Shown: piece after piece, positions 14,614 to 30,481 of the stretch
Layout of the letters: each line of letters starts with the position of its first letter
Position numbering within the stretch: the first letter of the stretch is position 1
DNA from: Arabidopsis thaliana
Lineage: Eukaryota; Streptophyta; Magnoliopsida; Brassicales; Brassicaceae
DNA: 64,000 nt
Direction: 5' to 3'
Assembly (NCBI RefSeq): GCF_000001735.4
Contig: NC_003070.9
Span: forward strand, 11,216,001-11,280,000
Made by a program: the position numbers and the translations under genes
The notes under the pieces: model-generated
Seen by the model: the letters and a program-made list of their open reading frames with translations, nothing else
What the model was told of the DNA's origin: nothing
Databases searched by the model: none

Positions 14614-16421
14614 ATATATATATTTTTTTCCAAAAGTTAACGGTAAATAACTCAATATATATAGATATATATAACTCGATCACCTTACTTATTTATCTAA
14701 TAAATTTATAAACATTACTCAATATCCTGAAAAATTGAGTTAAACTAGTCATGAACTAGTCTTTAACAGTAACGTAACGTATATAAGTAGAAGCACTCAA
14801 TTTTAATTAGTTCTATTGAATTTGTTATCTTCGTTCTATCCATTTTACACCATTTATCTTACTCGTTTTGTTTTGTCTTTTTATAAAACTTACTCGGTTT
14901 TTTTGATAAACCTAACTCCTTTGGTTAGTAGTTAATTTCCTTCGTTTTGCTTTTCCAATTCTATGCATATTGTTTTAACCATTTTATTACTCCGTTTCCG
15001 TTTGTTTCACTACAATTATTTGGAGCTACAGTACTACAGTAGTATATAGTTCTATGTTCATATCAAGATTGTCTTCTTGGGAAACACTTGCCCTTTGACT
15101 GGATTTGTTATATTAAAAATTGTGCAAGCACGTGTTTGCTAAAATTTAAAATGAGAAGCTGTGAGCTAAAAGCTTCGCTGTTAGGTTCATCAACTAGTCT
15201 GTCTGGTGCTTCAAAGGAATGATGACACAAGCAATGATGTAATTGGCAAAAAGGTAGTTTTGTCGTTTAGTGCTTTTAAATCGAGAGGCAGGGGATAGAT
15301 CAGAGTGATCCGGTATGGGTCGCAGATTTTGTTCGGTCCCGACATGTTTTTAGTTCTATTTAAATACTTTATAAGTAAAAATAATTCTATTGTCTCGTCT
15401 CTATTATTTACATAAATTGTATGTACATTAATTGTAAGGGAAGTATGTATATAACTATAAATCTAAAAATCTTAGATTAATAAATAATACATCAAAATGC
15501 CTAACTTACATATATGTATTTATTTATTTCTATAATGAATACAGTTTTTAATTAAGAAGTGAAAATGTCTCGTCACACTTTTCAAATAGGTCATTTGGAG
15601 ATATATCACATATCGAACGAATCCATGATCCCTCCAGGCTTCATCCAGTTCACTTTGACCTCACTCACTCTTCTTCTTTCTTTCAGAAAATGATTTATAT
15701 AACTTTTCTTCTTCTTTTAAACATATATATTTAACAATTTTTTATAATAATTTCTATAGAATTCTTTTAATATATATATCCACAAATCCACATAGTTTTG
15801 AATAATCTTTAGATAAACTAGTCCTCTCCTTCGATGAATACTTCACGCGTACTAGTTTTTTTTCTTCATGAATACTTGTCGTTGTGATGCAGCATTTTGA
15901 AACATGAATATCTTAAAGCCTTTTGCCCAAAAAAAAAAAGAATATCTTAATGCCTAATACTTGGATTACGTATTTATGTACCAGTATCGCGATCAAAACA
16001 ATCACCTTTTATTCAGTCAAATTAAACATAATTTATGATTCATATATCCTCAAAAACATATTACAAAATTACCAGGTATCTTTGTATGCTATACACCACT
16101 ATTCTAAATTTAAAAATTAATATAGAGTAATATATACTATTAAGTTTTAAAAATCGAGATTCATATTAATATAAAACATCTTACTAAAACAATGATCAAA
16201 GTTTTATTCATATGCTCAATAACATTTTTATGATTAAATTAAGCATACGTCGAGCATCATTAGTTAGGTTCCAAGTACAAAAGCCCATTTAGATTATTTT
16301 AGCCCGTTTAAGGCCCAATATGTTCTGCTTCACCTCTTGCTTAGGAGCCGTTGCCGACTTCTGGGAGCGACGCCGACGACGAAAGGGTAAACACGCCGCC
16401 GTTGATTCAGCCGGAGAATCA
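14614..16421. other. Intergenic DNA and RECQL2 promoter
   Basis: Mostly AT-rich without a gene. The last 150 bases before the RECQL2 start hold GCCCA-type elements (AGGCCCAATA near 16310 and AAGCCCAT near 16281), the reverse of TGGGC site II motifs common in promoters of proliferation and DNA repair genes. Confidence 0.45.
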
Positions 16422-21412
<4,991 letters not shown>

Positions 21413-21749
21413 TGGATCAATTATCTTCTAATCCAATCATCGTAGCTGTCAAGGTTCCACATTTACACTATTCTTATGTCAGATTTTAACCAATTCTAAT
21501 TAAGAAATTCCTGTACTACCATTTTCTGCATAAGCTTCATTGTCTCTAATCAAGAAATCATCATCAACATGAATAGGAACAAGTGCAATAAAAGAAACAT
21601 AGGGAAACCTCAATGAGAACAAGTCTCTTGATGTTCTACACCAAAGAGTAAGAGGACTCTGTTTTCAAAACTAAAACTAAAAACAAACAGACTAGAACAT
21701 CAATTAGATCCAAACTCTTAACTGCCTCAAGTCATCAAACAACATCATC
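21413..21749. other. RECQL2 3' region
   Basis: The 3' untranslated region of RECQL2, running into the 3' flank of the MATH-gene array (AGATCCAAACTC, CAAGTCATC repeats shared with the other copies). No gene. Confidence 0.4.
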
Positions 21750-21990
21750 TTAAGAATTCCAGCAGAGCCTCCATGTCTGCGCACTTTTGCTTCATGTCTT
21801 TCAACTCTTCCTCAATATCTTGCACCCGAGTGTCTCCATGTCTGCGCACTTTTGCACTTTTGCTTTATAAGTAAACACGTTCGGAAAACGTAGGGTCAAT
21901 TTTGCTTTAAAAGCATCAAATAGGTTTGAATGATAACGAGAACTCGAGGAATGGGAAACGCTTTGGCTTCTCATAGCTTATTGGTGGGCT
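21750..21990 (-). pseudogene. MATH-gene remnant: last-exon end joined to upstream DNA
   Basis: On the minus strand 21750-21850 matches the end of the last exon of the MATH copies (the segment with [14 protein letters not shown]-like coding), with a short internal repeat of TCTCCATGTCTGCGCAC. It is followed directly by 21880-21990, which matches sequence that lies upstream of intact copies (AAAACGC..CGGCTTC..CATAGCT and GGTGGGCTGAT, compare 28610-28650 and 30710-30755). All exons in between are missing, so a whole gene copy was deleted, leaving its two ends. Confidence 0.65.
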
Positions 21991-22199
21991 GATTCTTTAT
22001 TGATACTTACACTAACGTATTAATTGAGACACTAACTACATTTTTAAATTCCTTTTCCATCAAGAAACATAGTGAAATTATAAAAACTTAGGTAACATCA
22101 ATGACAATAATTCTCTTTTACTTTTCCAAGATTAAACGACATTCACCCAATAAGACCCAAACTCCTAACTTGTTTTAATAACTCAAGTCATCAAACAAC

Positions 22200-22967
22200 A
22201 TTCATCGTAAGAAGTCTAGAAGAGCCGTCATGTCTTTCAACTCTTCCTCAATATCTTGCACCCGAGTCTCACCAACCTCTTTCAGTTTCTTCTCCAATCA
22301 ATCCAACTTGAACCCAGCTTTTGTCAAACAAATTAGTGTAGAATACGCGTTGGCAAGATCATCAATGGAGAGTTCCTCAGGGGACTGACAGTGACACAGA
22401 ATCTCAGTCAAGCTTAGTAGACTATTCAAGGATGTTGTTCTCAGATGTGGGTTCTTTGGACGGAATTTCGATGCAATGTCTGGGTGCTTTTCAAACAAAC
22501 TCTTCACAGATTCTACCTACAAGTGAAAAATGGACGAATAAAGTAAAACTATATCAGATAGGAGTTCTTGGTGACCTGAAAACAAATCCAAAAACCATAT
22601 ATGCAGCTTGAATAGTGAGCAACTCGTACGATATGGATTTAAAAATTCATTTTATACCTGTGAAGGAAGAACTTGAAACCCATTGACATCGATGCTTTCC
22701 ATCACTAATGAAGTTTCCACTAACACATCTGATTTGCGAACAACTTCAAGAACACCAACCTCGGCAACAATCTTGACTTCTCCATTCACCATAAACCCGC
22801 CATTTACGTCAAGAAGTTCGTTAAGGGGAAGCATTGATCGGAAACCACAGCTGGGAAGCTTCTGATCAAACCAGGGTTGCCCTACTATAAGGTCATAATC
22901 AACATACTAACTGCTAATCATATTGCTTAATCGTCCATGTTATCCTCTTTTCATATTGCTTCTCCAT
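22200..22967 (-). pseudogene. MATH-domain gene copy A, internally deleted
   Basis: The start region reads [15 protein letters not shown] as in the intact copies, but then runs into a stop. The sequence jumps directly to the third exon (around 22885), so the rest of exon 1 and all of exon 2 are gone. Exon 3 (about 22660-22880) still encodes the [21 protein letters not shown] segment and ends LPSQV with a GT donor. The last exon starts at about 22517 and encodes [20 protein letters not shown], but TGG is changed to TGA at the conserved FKLDW, about position 22300. The coiled-coil tail follows in frame after it. I recall an annotated gene here (At1g31370), but the central half of the MATH fold is missing and the frame is broken. 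Confidence 0.75.
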
Positions 22968-23012
22968 TGATCTTGATGAGAGACTACTCACAACCAAACT
23001 ACCAGAACACAG

Positions 23013-23386
23013 TGAAAAAATGAAGAACAAGAGTTTTGCTGAATAAATCCTTTTATTGATTTCACTCGATTGAAATACAGAGGATACATGGTGCTTATAC
23101 TAATACTACTTCAAGAACATTCTGGAACCTTTCCTCCTAATGATGGGATCTGTTTACACTTGTCTTGCATCTAGCCACTATCTTCTGAAGGGATATGATC
23201 AAACCGGTTTGATAGTACGATCGTCGGAGAGCCAGCTGGCATTGGTATCTTGACGCTCTCCATATTTTTGTCTCTTTGTGTTGCGCAGAGGAGTTAGCTC
23301 TCTTCTTTTTGCTCCTTTGTCGTTTGTGTTTGTGAGAACAACTTTCCACATTATATGGGCCATTAACATACTAAGCCCACTTAACA
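23013..23386 (-). mobile_element. Probable solo LTR of a Copia-type retrotransposon
   Basis: Read on the minus strand it begins TGTTAAGTGGGCTTAG, as Copia LTRs do. It contains a stretch ending AATCAATAAAAGGATTTATT with an AATAAA poly(A) signal, then CAGCAAAACTCTTGTTCTTC and a CA end near 23013. It interrupts DNA that is otherwise shared among the MATH-gene repeats just upstream of copy A. I could not find a five-base target duplication, so the ends are approximate. Confidence 0.5.
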
Positions 23387-23399
23387 ATTGTTTTTGGTG

Positions 23400-23805
23400 A
23401 TTTAGCTAAAAGATGGAACAAACAAAGAAGAAGAGGAAGAAGCAAGTGAGCAAGGAAGGACAAGAAAAGAACAAAGTTGTGTTGTGTTGGTTAATGGCTA
23501 GCTAAACAAAGTTAATGGCTAAGTCAAGAAGCAATGAGTCCCTTAGTTTAACTATCGAAATAAGAAAGAGTGTCTTGATGGTTAATGTCTAGCTAAACAA
23601 AGTGTTAAAAGTTGTTGGTGTTAAAAGTGATGTCTAGTAGTAGTAGTTGAGCTAGAGTCTTAAGTGTGTATGTGCGTGTGTATTAAGTAGAAGAAAATTC
23701 TATAAGTATGTTTGTATGATGTTATGTAAAAATCATCCAAGTGATCAATATTAAAATGTAGCCTTTATGTTCCATACGTTTTTTGTGCTTCATCAAACAA
23801 GTAGA
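23400..23805 (+). mobile_element. Possible second LTR remnant
   Basis: Two variants of GGTTAATGKCTAGCTAAACAAAG lie at about 23490 and 23580, followed by ATGTTTGTATGATGTTATG and ATCAAGTGATCAATATTAAAATG-like sequence, a pattern seen in Arabidopsis Copia LTRs with a 3' end near TTCATCAAACA. This block is absent from the equivalent place in the other MATH repeats. Family and exact ends were not resolved. Confidence 0.4.
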
Positions 23806-23999
23806 CACAAAACATAATGTTAGGTGATTTCTGTACTTTATTTGACATGATTGTTTGATTACTAATTATCCGCTGCATAAACATATCATTACTGTCTCAA
23901 ATCATCTTCATATGCATCATCAGCATGAATTGAAGTACTCATTTGTGTGCTAACCAACTGTCACAGTTCAGATTTAAGGACACTAACACGTTTTTTTTA

Positions 24000-24170
24000 T
24001 TACACAAGTCTCTTGATCTTCTACTCAAAGATTAAGAGGACATTGTTCTCAAAACTAAAACGAAAGAGAAACATCCCAGAACACCAATTAGATCCAAAGC
24101 TTTAACAGACTATAATCTACTCAAGTCATCCTCATCGTCAGAAACCCAGCAGATATTTTGTAAAAACAAC
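24000..24170 (-). pseudogene. MATH-gene 3' end fragment
   Basis: This matches the 3' flank and last codons of the intact copies (CTCTTGATCTTCTACTC, ACCAATTAGATCC, and CAAGTCATCCTCATCGTCAGAA as at 27165-27183 and 29245-29266), then diverges. It is the stump of another deleted copy. The DNA from 24190 to 24400 is again similar to 22000-22140, showing an older duplication of the downstream flank. Confidence 0.6.
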
Positions 24171-24450
24171 AGTCAAACAACAAATTTAAGGACAAAACTA
24201 TATAAAAAAGCTTGATATGACTCTTTATTGATAAGGGCACATACGTATCATCAGCACTGATTGAGACAGGAAAGACATTTTTAAATTCCTTTTCCATCAA
24301 GAAACAGTGTGAAAATAAAGAAAATTAGGGCAACATAAATAACAAGTCTCTTTTACTTATCCAAGATTAAGAGGATTCTATTCCAAAACTAAAACGAAAA
24401 CAAAAGAGACCAAAACACCATTCATAGCAACTCAAGTCATCAAACAACAT

Positions 24451-25571
24451 TCATAGTAAGAACTCCAGAAGAGCCTCCATGTCTACACACTTATGCTTCA
24501 TCTCTACGCACTTTTGCTTTATGTCTTTCAACTCTTCCTCAATTTCTTGAATACGAGTCTCACCAACATCTTTCAGGTCCTTCTCCAACCAATCTAACTT
24601 AAACCCGGCTTTTGTCACATAAGAGAGCGTAGAATATGCGTTGGCCAAATCATCATTGGAAATGTTCTCAGGGGACTGGCTCAGAATCTCAGTCAAGGTT
24701 AGTAGGCTATTCAAGTATGTTATTCTCATATGTGGGTTCTTCAGATGGAGTTTTGATTCGATATCTGGGTGCTTTTCAAACAGACTCTTCACAAATTCTA
24801 CCTGAAAATATCGTATATATAAAGTAAGCATATCAGATAGCAACTTTTGGTGACCTGAAAACAGATCCACCAACCATAGTGAGCGGCTCTTAGGATATGT
24901 ATTTAAGAATGATTTCTCTTACCTGTGAAGGAAGAACTTGAAACCCATTGACATACATGCTTTCCATCACTAATGAAGTTTCCTCTAACACATCTGATTT
25001 GCCAACAACTTCAAGAACACCAACCTCAGCAACAATCTTGACTTCTCCATTCACCATAAACCCACCATTTTTGTCAAGAAGTTTGGTAAGGGGAACCATT
25101 GCTAGGGAACCCCGGTTGGGATACTGCTGATCAAACCAGGGTTGTCCTACTGTTTTGTCACAAAACATACTAACTACTTCAGTCAAAACAAGAATTTCAC
25201 AACACATACATTGAATCTCACTGCAACACGTCCTACGTCCTATAAGTCCATGACAAGTGGAACCATAAAGTGTTTTCCTTTGTCTGCCTTAGAAACATAA
25301 TCAAGCAAATGTAGAAAGAATCACCTATCTTTTTGGAGAGTTTCTCCGAAGTTTGATTAACAACAGTTAGGCGATACTTTGTGTGTCTTTTCCATCCATC
25401 AGGCAAAGATTTGGAATCAGCAACATCAAGAAACAGAGACAAACTTTTAGTTTCATGATCCACACATCCCTTGGGATAGGCCAGAAGACGCGTGCGAGTA
25501 AAAACCCAAAACCAGTAAAGCAAAGGAACAATATCACGTAAACCTAAAATAAACGAAACGTTGGAGAACAC
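24451..25571 (-). CDS. MATH/TRAF-like protein, copy B, rebuilt 5' end
   Basis: The usable frame is 25325-25571, 24923-25149 and 24451-24801, giving 274 residues. The exon 3 and 4 parts are intact: MATH strands with [28 protein letters not shown], and [21 protein letters not shown], then a last exon starting [14 protein letters not shown] and ending in a coiled coil. The 5' part differs from copies C and D: only the end of exon 1 (FVVGDSKW, about 25590-25620) remains, and the exon 2 acceptor has changed from AG to AC near 25476. The frame is nevertheless open back through the former intron, giving a hydrophobic N-terminus ([18 protein letters not shown]). It corresponds to an annotated TRAF-like gene (At1g31380, from memory). 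It may be a pseudogene or a gene with a newly recruited start. Confidence 0.55.
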
Positions 25572-25626
25572 GTTTTCTTACCATTTGGAGTCACCAACTA
25601 CGAAATTATCAGAATAAATAGAATCA

Positions 25627-26150
25627 AAATCGGATTAGTTTCGGTTAAATTATGGGTAAGTCAAACCGGATGTATAATTATCGGTTAACTGGTCGGTTCA
25701 ATTGGAGGCGTAGTTTTAAGAACAAATCCGAAAGTACATGTAGTTTTATCGAGATTAAAATTGTTTGGGATTGTGACACGTTTAGACACTTTTTGATAAT
25801 ATTATTACTTTTAAGACACTTATGAGGGAGTGGTCACTTTGCCATCTTTTTGAGAGATAATTGGACCAATTTACCCCTGAAGTAGTGATTACGCAATAAT
25901 TTTAAACTCATTATTGTTGAGATCGTTTGGGTGAGAAATTATCCTCTTTTTATCATCTCTCTTCCATATTCTTTTTTTTCCATCATTTTCAGTTCTCTCT
26001 TTCAAAATCAATGTCGTTCTCTATAATTCTTACAAAATCATGGTCGTTCCCATTAACTTTCTCTCCTTTCCATAAGAAGTCACCAATCTTCATTATATCA
26101 TGTATAATCTCCTCATAAACTTTCGATTTATCGTCTCCTCATAATCTCTT
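25627..26150. other. Inserted DNA not shared with other MATH repeats
   Basis: This replaces the first-exon start and promoter of copy B. It contains a stretch (about 25775-25880) with GACACGTTTAGACACTTTTTG and CACTTTGCCATC of the type seen at MULE or CACTA element ends, then CT-rich DNA. No gene and no element boundary could be fixed. Confidence 0.35.
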
Positions 26151-26370
26151 CAAGAAGTTCGGTAAGGGGAAGCATTGCTGGTGAACCCCAGTAGCGAGAC
26201 TTCTGATCAAACCAGCATGGTGTTACTACTGTAAAGTCACGAAACATAAAACTTAAGTCAAAACAAGAATTGCACAACTCATAAGGACTTAAGTTTTTAG
26301 TCCTATGAGTCCATGAAAAGTAGAACCATAAAATATGTACTTTCCTTTGACTAAAAGTGAGAAAAGTGTC
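26150..26370 (-). pseudogene. MATH-gene fragment (start of exon 3 and preceding intron)
   Basis: On the minus strand it matches the first part of exon 3 (the LPLTELLDE-like codons at about 26155-26190, then FDQKSRYWGSP) and the intron before it (TTTTAGTCCTATGAGTCCATG, ACCATAAAATATGTACTTTCC, as at 27925-27975 and 30000-30055). It stops abruptly on both sides. It is one more decayed copy. Confidence 0.7.
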
Positions 26371-26649
26371 TAATGCTTCTGAGTTCTAAAATTCGTTATC
26401 AACTCTTTTAAAGTTTTTTCCTCAGATTTCGTTCCTGTTTTTTCTTTCCCCAAGTCTAATAAAATACCACTTATTCACATCAATAATGTTAGGTTATTAA
26501 TGTATTAGGCGATTTGTGTAGTTTAATCAAAGAAAACGTAGAACAACAGACTTCTTTATCTATTTTGTTCAGTTCTCTTTGGCTTGCTCAATCTATCTTC
26601 AACTTTAGCATATGAAGTATTGAATGCACGACTAATATATAGCATGAAA

Positions 26650-26860
26650 AAATGCAGCATCGGCTCTTCATAACACACATGTTAAACTTGCACGTGAAAT
26701 TGCTCTATGTAATTATACAAAAACACAAATTATTTTATGAGTCTCTCAAAGTCCTAAAACCACCCAACACAAATAGAAGCAATAATGTGTCCTGTAGTTT
26801 CTCCACAAGGCCAGGTCATTGTGTTTGCTTCCTTATAGAGAAGAATTACTGATTATTTCT
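26650..26860 (-). pseudogene. Fragment of the PotD-like gene 3' end
   Basis: TTGCTCTATGTAATTATACAAA and GTTTCTCCACAAGGCCAGGTC are near-copies of the last exon and 3' flank of the PotD-like gene (31040-31060 and 31165-31190). The frame is broken. It shows that the duplicated unit of the MATH array included the end of this neighbouring gene. Confidence 0.75.
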
Positions 26861-27190
26861 GTATAAGCATCACTACTGTCTCGTATCATCTTCGCATCAT
26901 CAACATAAGTTAATTTGACTACCTTTGTGTGCCAGTGGTCACAGCAGTTTAGAATGAAGAATACCAACAACATTTATTTAACTAATTCCATCAAGAAACA
27001 AACTAAAGTGCAATAAAAAAGACGTAGGGAAACCTCAATGACAACACAAGTCTCTTGATCTTCTACTCGAAGATTAAAGGACATTGTTCTCAAAACCAAA
27101 ACGAAAAACAAACAGACCAGAACACCAATTAGATATAAACTCTTAACGGACTAAAGTCGATTCAAGTCATCCTCATCGTCAGAACTCCAG

Positions 27191-28392
27191 CTAAAACTTT
27201 TCCTTCAAGTCCGTCAAGTCCTTCCACTCTTCATCAATTTCTTGCACCCGAGCCTCACAAACCTCTTTCAGTTTCTTCTCCAGCCAATCCAACTTAAACC
27301 CCGCTTTTTTCAAACAAGTTAGTGTAGAATACGCGTTAGCCATATCACCAGTGGAGAGTTCCTCAGAGGACTCGCACAGGATCTCAGTCAAACATAGTAG
27401 GTCATTCAAGTATGTTGTTCTCATAAGTGGGTTCTTGGAACGAAATTCTGATACGATGTCTGGGTGCTTCTCAAAGAGATTGTTCACAGATTCTACCTGC
27501 AAGGGAAACATGGACGAACCTTCTCAGATAGCATTTTTTCGAGACCTGAACCATACCCACAAACCAAATATGCAGCTTGTACAAGAAAGTAAAGTTATAT
27601 AGTTACAGGTACTTTTCTTACCTGTGAAGGAAGAACTTGAAACCCATTGATATCGATGCTTTCATGAACTAATAAAGTTTCCTCTAACACATCTGATTTG
27701 CCAACGACTTCAAGAACACCTACCTCGACAACAATCTTGACATCACCATTCACCAGAAACCCACCATTTTTGTCAAGAAGTTTGGAAAGGGGAAGCATTG
27801 TTTGGAAACCAGAGATATGAAAGTTTTTATAAAACCAGCCTTGTATTACTGTAAAGTCACGAAACATAGAACTTTAGTCAAAACCAGTTTGCACAACGCA
27901 TACATAGAATCTCACTATACAACACAAGTCCCATATGAGTCCATGACAAGCTGAACCATAAAATATGCACTTTCTTTTGTCCACCTTGGAAACATAAACT
28001 AGCAAATGTAGAAAGAATCACCTTCCTGTTCGGAAAGTTTCTCCGACATTTGATTAACAACAGTTAAGCGATATTTGATGTGTCTTTTCCAACCATTAGG
28101 CAAAGATTGGAAATCCGCAACATTCAGATACAGTGACAAACATTTATTAGTACTTTCACCATTTCCCTTGGGATAGGCCACAAGATGCCTGCAACCATAA
28201 ACCAAAAACCAATAAGCAAAGGGTGATGTCAGGTAAACCTAAAATGAAATGTAAACTTACAAAACATTAGAGAACAAGTTTTTACCATTTGGAGTCACCA
28301 ACTACGAAAATATCAGAATCAATTGCTTGAGATTGCACAAAGGAGAAATTCTTAATCGTCCATGTTATCTTCTTTTCATATTGATCTTCCAT
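27191..28392 (-). CDS. MATH/TRAF-like domain protein, copy C
   Basis: Four exons, 28286-28392, 28022-28188, 27622-27848 and 27191-27496, give 268 residues starting [16 protein letters not shown]. The MATH fold spans about 6-140: ITWTIKNFS (strand 1), the conserved [37 protein letters not shown], then the C-terminal strands through VANEVGVLEV-type sequence. The last exon encodes a helical region starting [14 protein letters not shown] and a coiled coil ([21 protein letters not shown]). MATH domains bind peptides in adaptor proteins, but this protein has no BTB, protease or other effector domain. Plant genomes hold many such short proteins of unknown role. It agrees with At1g31390 from memory. 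Confidence 0.85.
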
Positions 28393-29073
28393 TGTTCTTG
28401 ATGAAGACTCCTCACAAGTCACAACCAAACGTCCAGAAAATAATCCTAAGAAAAGAACTAGAAGAAGATGAAAAGAGAATAAATCCGAGAACCGAGTGGC
28501 ATGTACAAAACTTTATAATATCACACAACAACTTTTATAAGTAGAGTCACTTCACTGTCAAATAGGTTTGAATGTGAATCGTGTTGATTACGAAAACTTG
28601 AGAATTGTGAAAACGCTTCGGCTCCTGATAGCTCATTGGTGGGCTAATAGTCCCAAGTAAATCATTTTCAAAAACACTTGACTTTCACCAACAAAACATT
28701 CACTAACACCGTTTTAGATGACTTATACTGAGAGATTGTTAAGTGATGCGAGTTCCGACGTTCTAAATGTTTTCTCCCCAAATTTCCTTCCTTTATTTTT
28801 TTAAACCAAATCTGATAAAATTATGTTATTAACCTCATAGATCACATAATCAGGCTAATGGCCAATACATTTAATAACGTTGGGCGATTTATTTACTTTA
28901 AATTCTACAAATGTTTCACCTTCTTTATTCCTTTTGTCATTTCTCTTTGGTTTGACTTTGGCATCTAAAGTGTTGAAACTAACGACTAACTAGTAACATA
29001 AGCAAATGCGATCAGCCTCTTGTTCTTCATGACATGATATTTTGTTATAAAGTGAGAGAAAACTTGTATGTCA
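28393..29073. other. Promoter unit of MATH copy C
   Basis: Sequence shared with the upstream regions of copies D and A: the AACAACTTTTATAAGTA block, GCTTCGGCTC..GATAGCTCATTGGTGGGCT near 28610-28650, AATAACGTTGGGCGATTT near 28870, and GCGATCAGCCTCTTG near 29008. No gene. Confidence 0.55.
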
Positions 29074-29153
29074 AATTTGGGAATAATCACTGTAACATAG
29101 ACATACGTTTTGCAACAGGAATAAAGTCGCTGCTACACCCAACAGTGACCCAA
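29074..29153 (-). pseudogene. Fragment of PotD-like exon 6
   Basis: About 80 bases closely match 31684-31762, exon 6 of the PotD-like gene (GTAACATTAGACATACGTTTTGC, GCTGCT, CCAACAGTGACCCA). It has small indels and no flanking exons. A trace of the same duplication as the fragment at 26650. Confidence 0.85.
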
Positions 29154-29224
29154 GATTAAGAGGACAAAGTTCTCAGAACTAAAACGAAAAACAAACAGAC
29201 CAGACACCAATTAGATCCAAACAG

Positions 29225-30481
29225 CTAAGTCTTAACAGATCGACTCAGGTCATCCTCATCGTCAGAACTCCAGCATAAACTCTCCTTCAAGTCCTTCAAA
29301 TTTTGTTCAAGTTGTTGCATCCGAGTCTTACCAACCTCTTTCAGTTTCTTTTCCAACCAATCCAACTTAAAACCGGCTTTTGTCACACAAGTTAGAGTAC
29401 AGTGCGCATTGGCGAGATCAACATTGGAGAGTTTATGAGGGGACTGGCACAGAAGCTCAGTCAAGCATAGTAGGCTATTCAAGTATGTAGTTCTTAGATG
29501 AGTGTTTTCCAGACGGAAGTTTGATGCAATGTCTGGGTGATTTTTGAAGAGATTGTTCACAGATTCTACCTGCAAGTGAAACATGGACTAATAAGTAGTT
29601 TAACCATATCAGATAGGAGTTTTTCGAGACCTGAAAACATACACACTAAACCATATATGCAGCTTGTGCAAGGAAGTGGATTATATAGTTACAAGTACTT
29701 TTCTTACCTGTGAAGGAAGAACTTGAAACCCATTGACATTGATGCCTCCATTAACTAACAAAGTTTCCTCTAACACATCTGACTTGCCAACAACTTCAAG
29801 AACACCAACCTCGGCAACAATCTTGACTTGGCCACTAACCAAAAACCCACCATAAAGTTCTGTAAGTGGAAGCATTACTTGGGAACCGAAGGTAAGAGAC
29901 CTCGGGTAAAACCCGCCCCGTGCTACTGTAAAGTCACGAAACTTAGAAATTTAGTTAAAACAAGGATTGCACAACACATACATAGGATCTCACTACAACA
30001 CAAGTCCTATGAGTCCATGACAAGTAGAACCATAAAATATTGACTTTCCTTTGTCCGCCTAAATTAGAAACATAATCTACCAAAGGTAGAAAAAAGTTGA
30101 AAAACTCACCTTCCTGTTTGGAGAGTTTCTCCGACATTTGATTAACAACAGTAAGACGATATATGATGTGTCTTTTCCAACCAGAAGGCAAATCATCAGG
30201 ATCAGGAACACCAAGAAACAGAGACAAACATTTATTAATGCTATCACCATATCCCTTGGGATAGGCCAGAAGATGCCTACAAGCATAAACCAAAAACCAA
30301 TAAGCAAAGGGTAATATCAAGTAAACCTAAAATGAAACGCAAACATTAGCAAACATAAGAGAACAAGTTTTTACCATTTGGTGTCCCCAACTACAAAAAT
30401 ATCAAAATAAATTGCATGAGATTGCAAAGAGGAGAAATTCTTAATCGTCCATGTTATCCTCTTTTCATATTGGTCTGCCAT
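29225..30481 (-). CDS. MATH/TRAF-like domain protein, copy D
   Basis: Four exons, 30375-30481, 30110-30276, 29708-29925 and 29225-29569, give 278 residues starting [16 protein letters not shown]. The MATH domain (about 6-140) has [33 protein letters not shown] and [13 protein letters not shown]. The exon 3 region [31 protein letters not shown] lacks three residues present in copies B and C. The last exon begins [18 protein letters not shown], has the [18 protein letters not shown] coiled coil, and ends in an acidic stretch (SSDDEDDLS). All junctions are GT-AG. This is the copy nearest the PotD-like gene and is complete. It agrees with At1g31400 from memory. Confidence 0.87.

Noticed and set aside
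14408-14711. Ala/Arg-rich frames on both strands
   Set aside because: They come from the GCGGC-type subterminal array of the Harbinger-like element, not from a coding gene.
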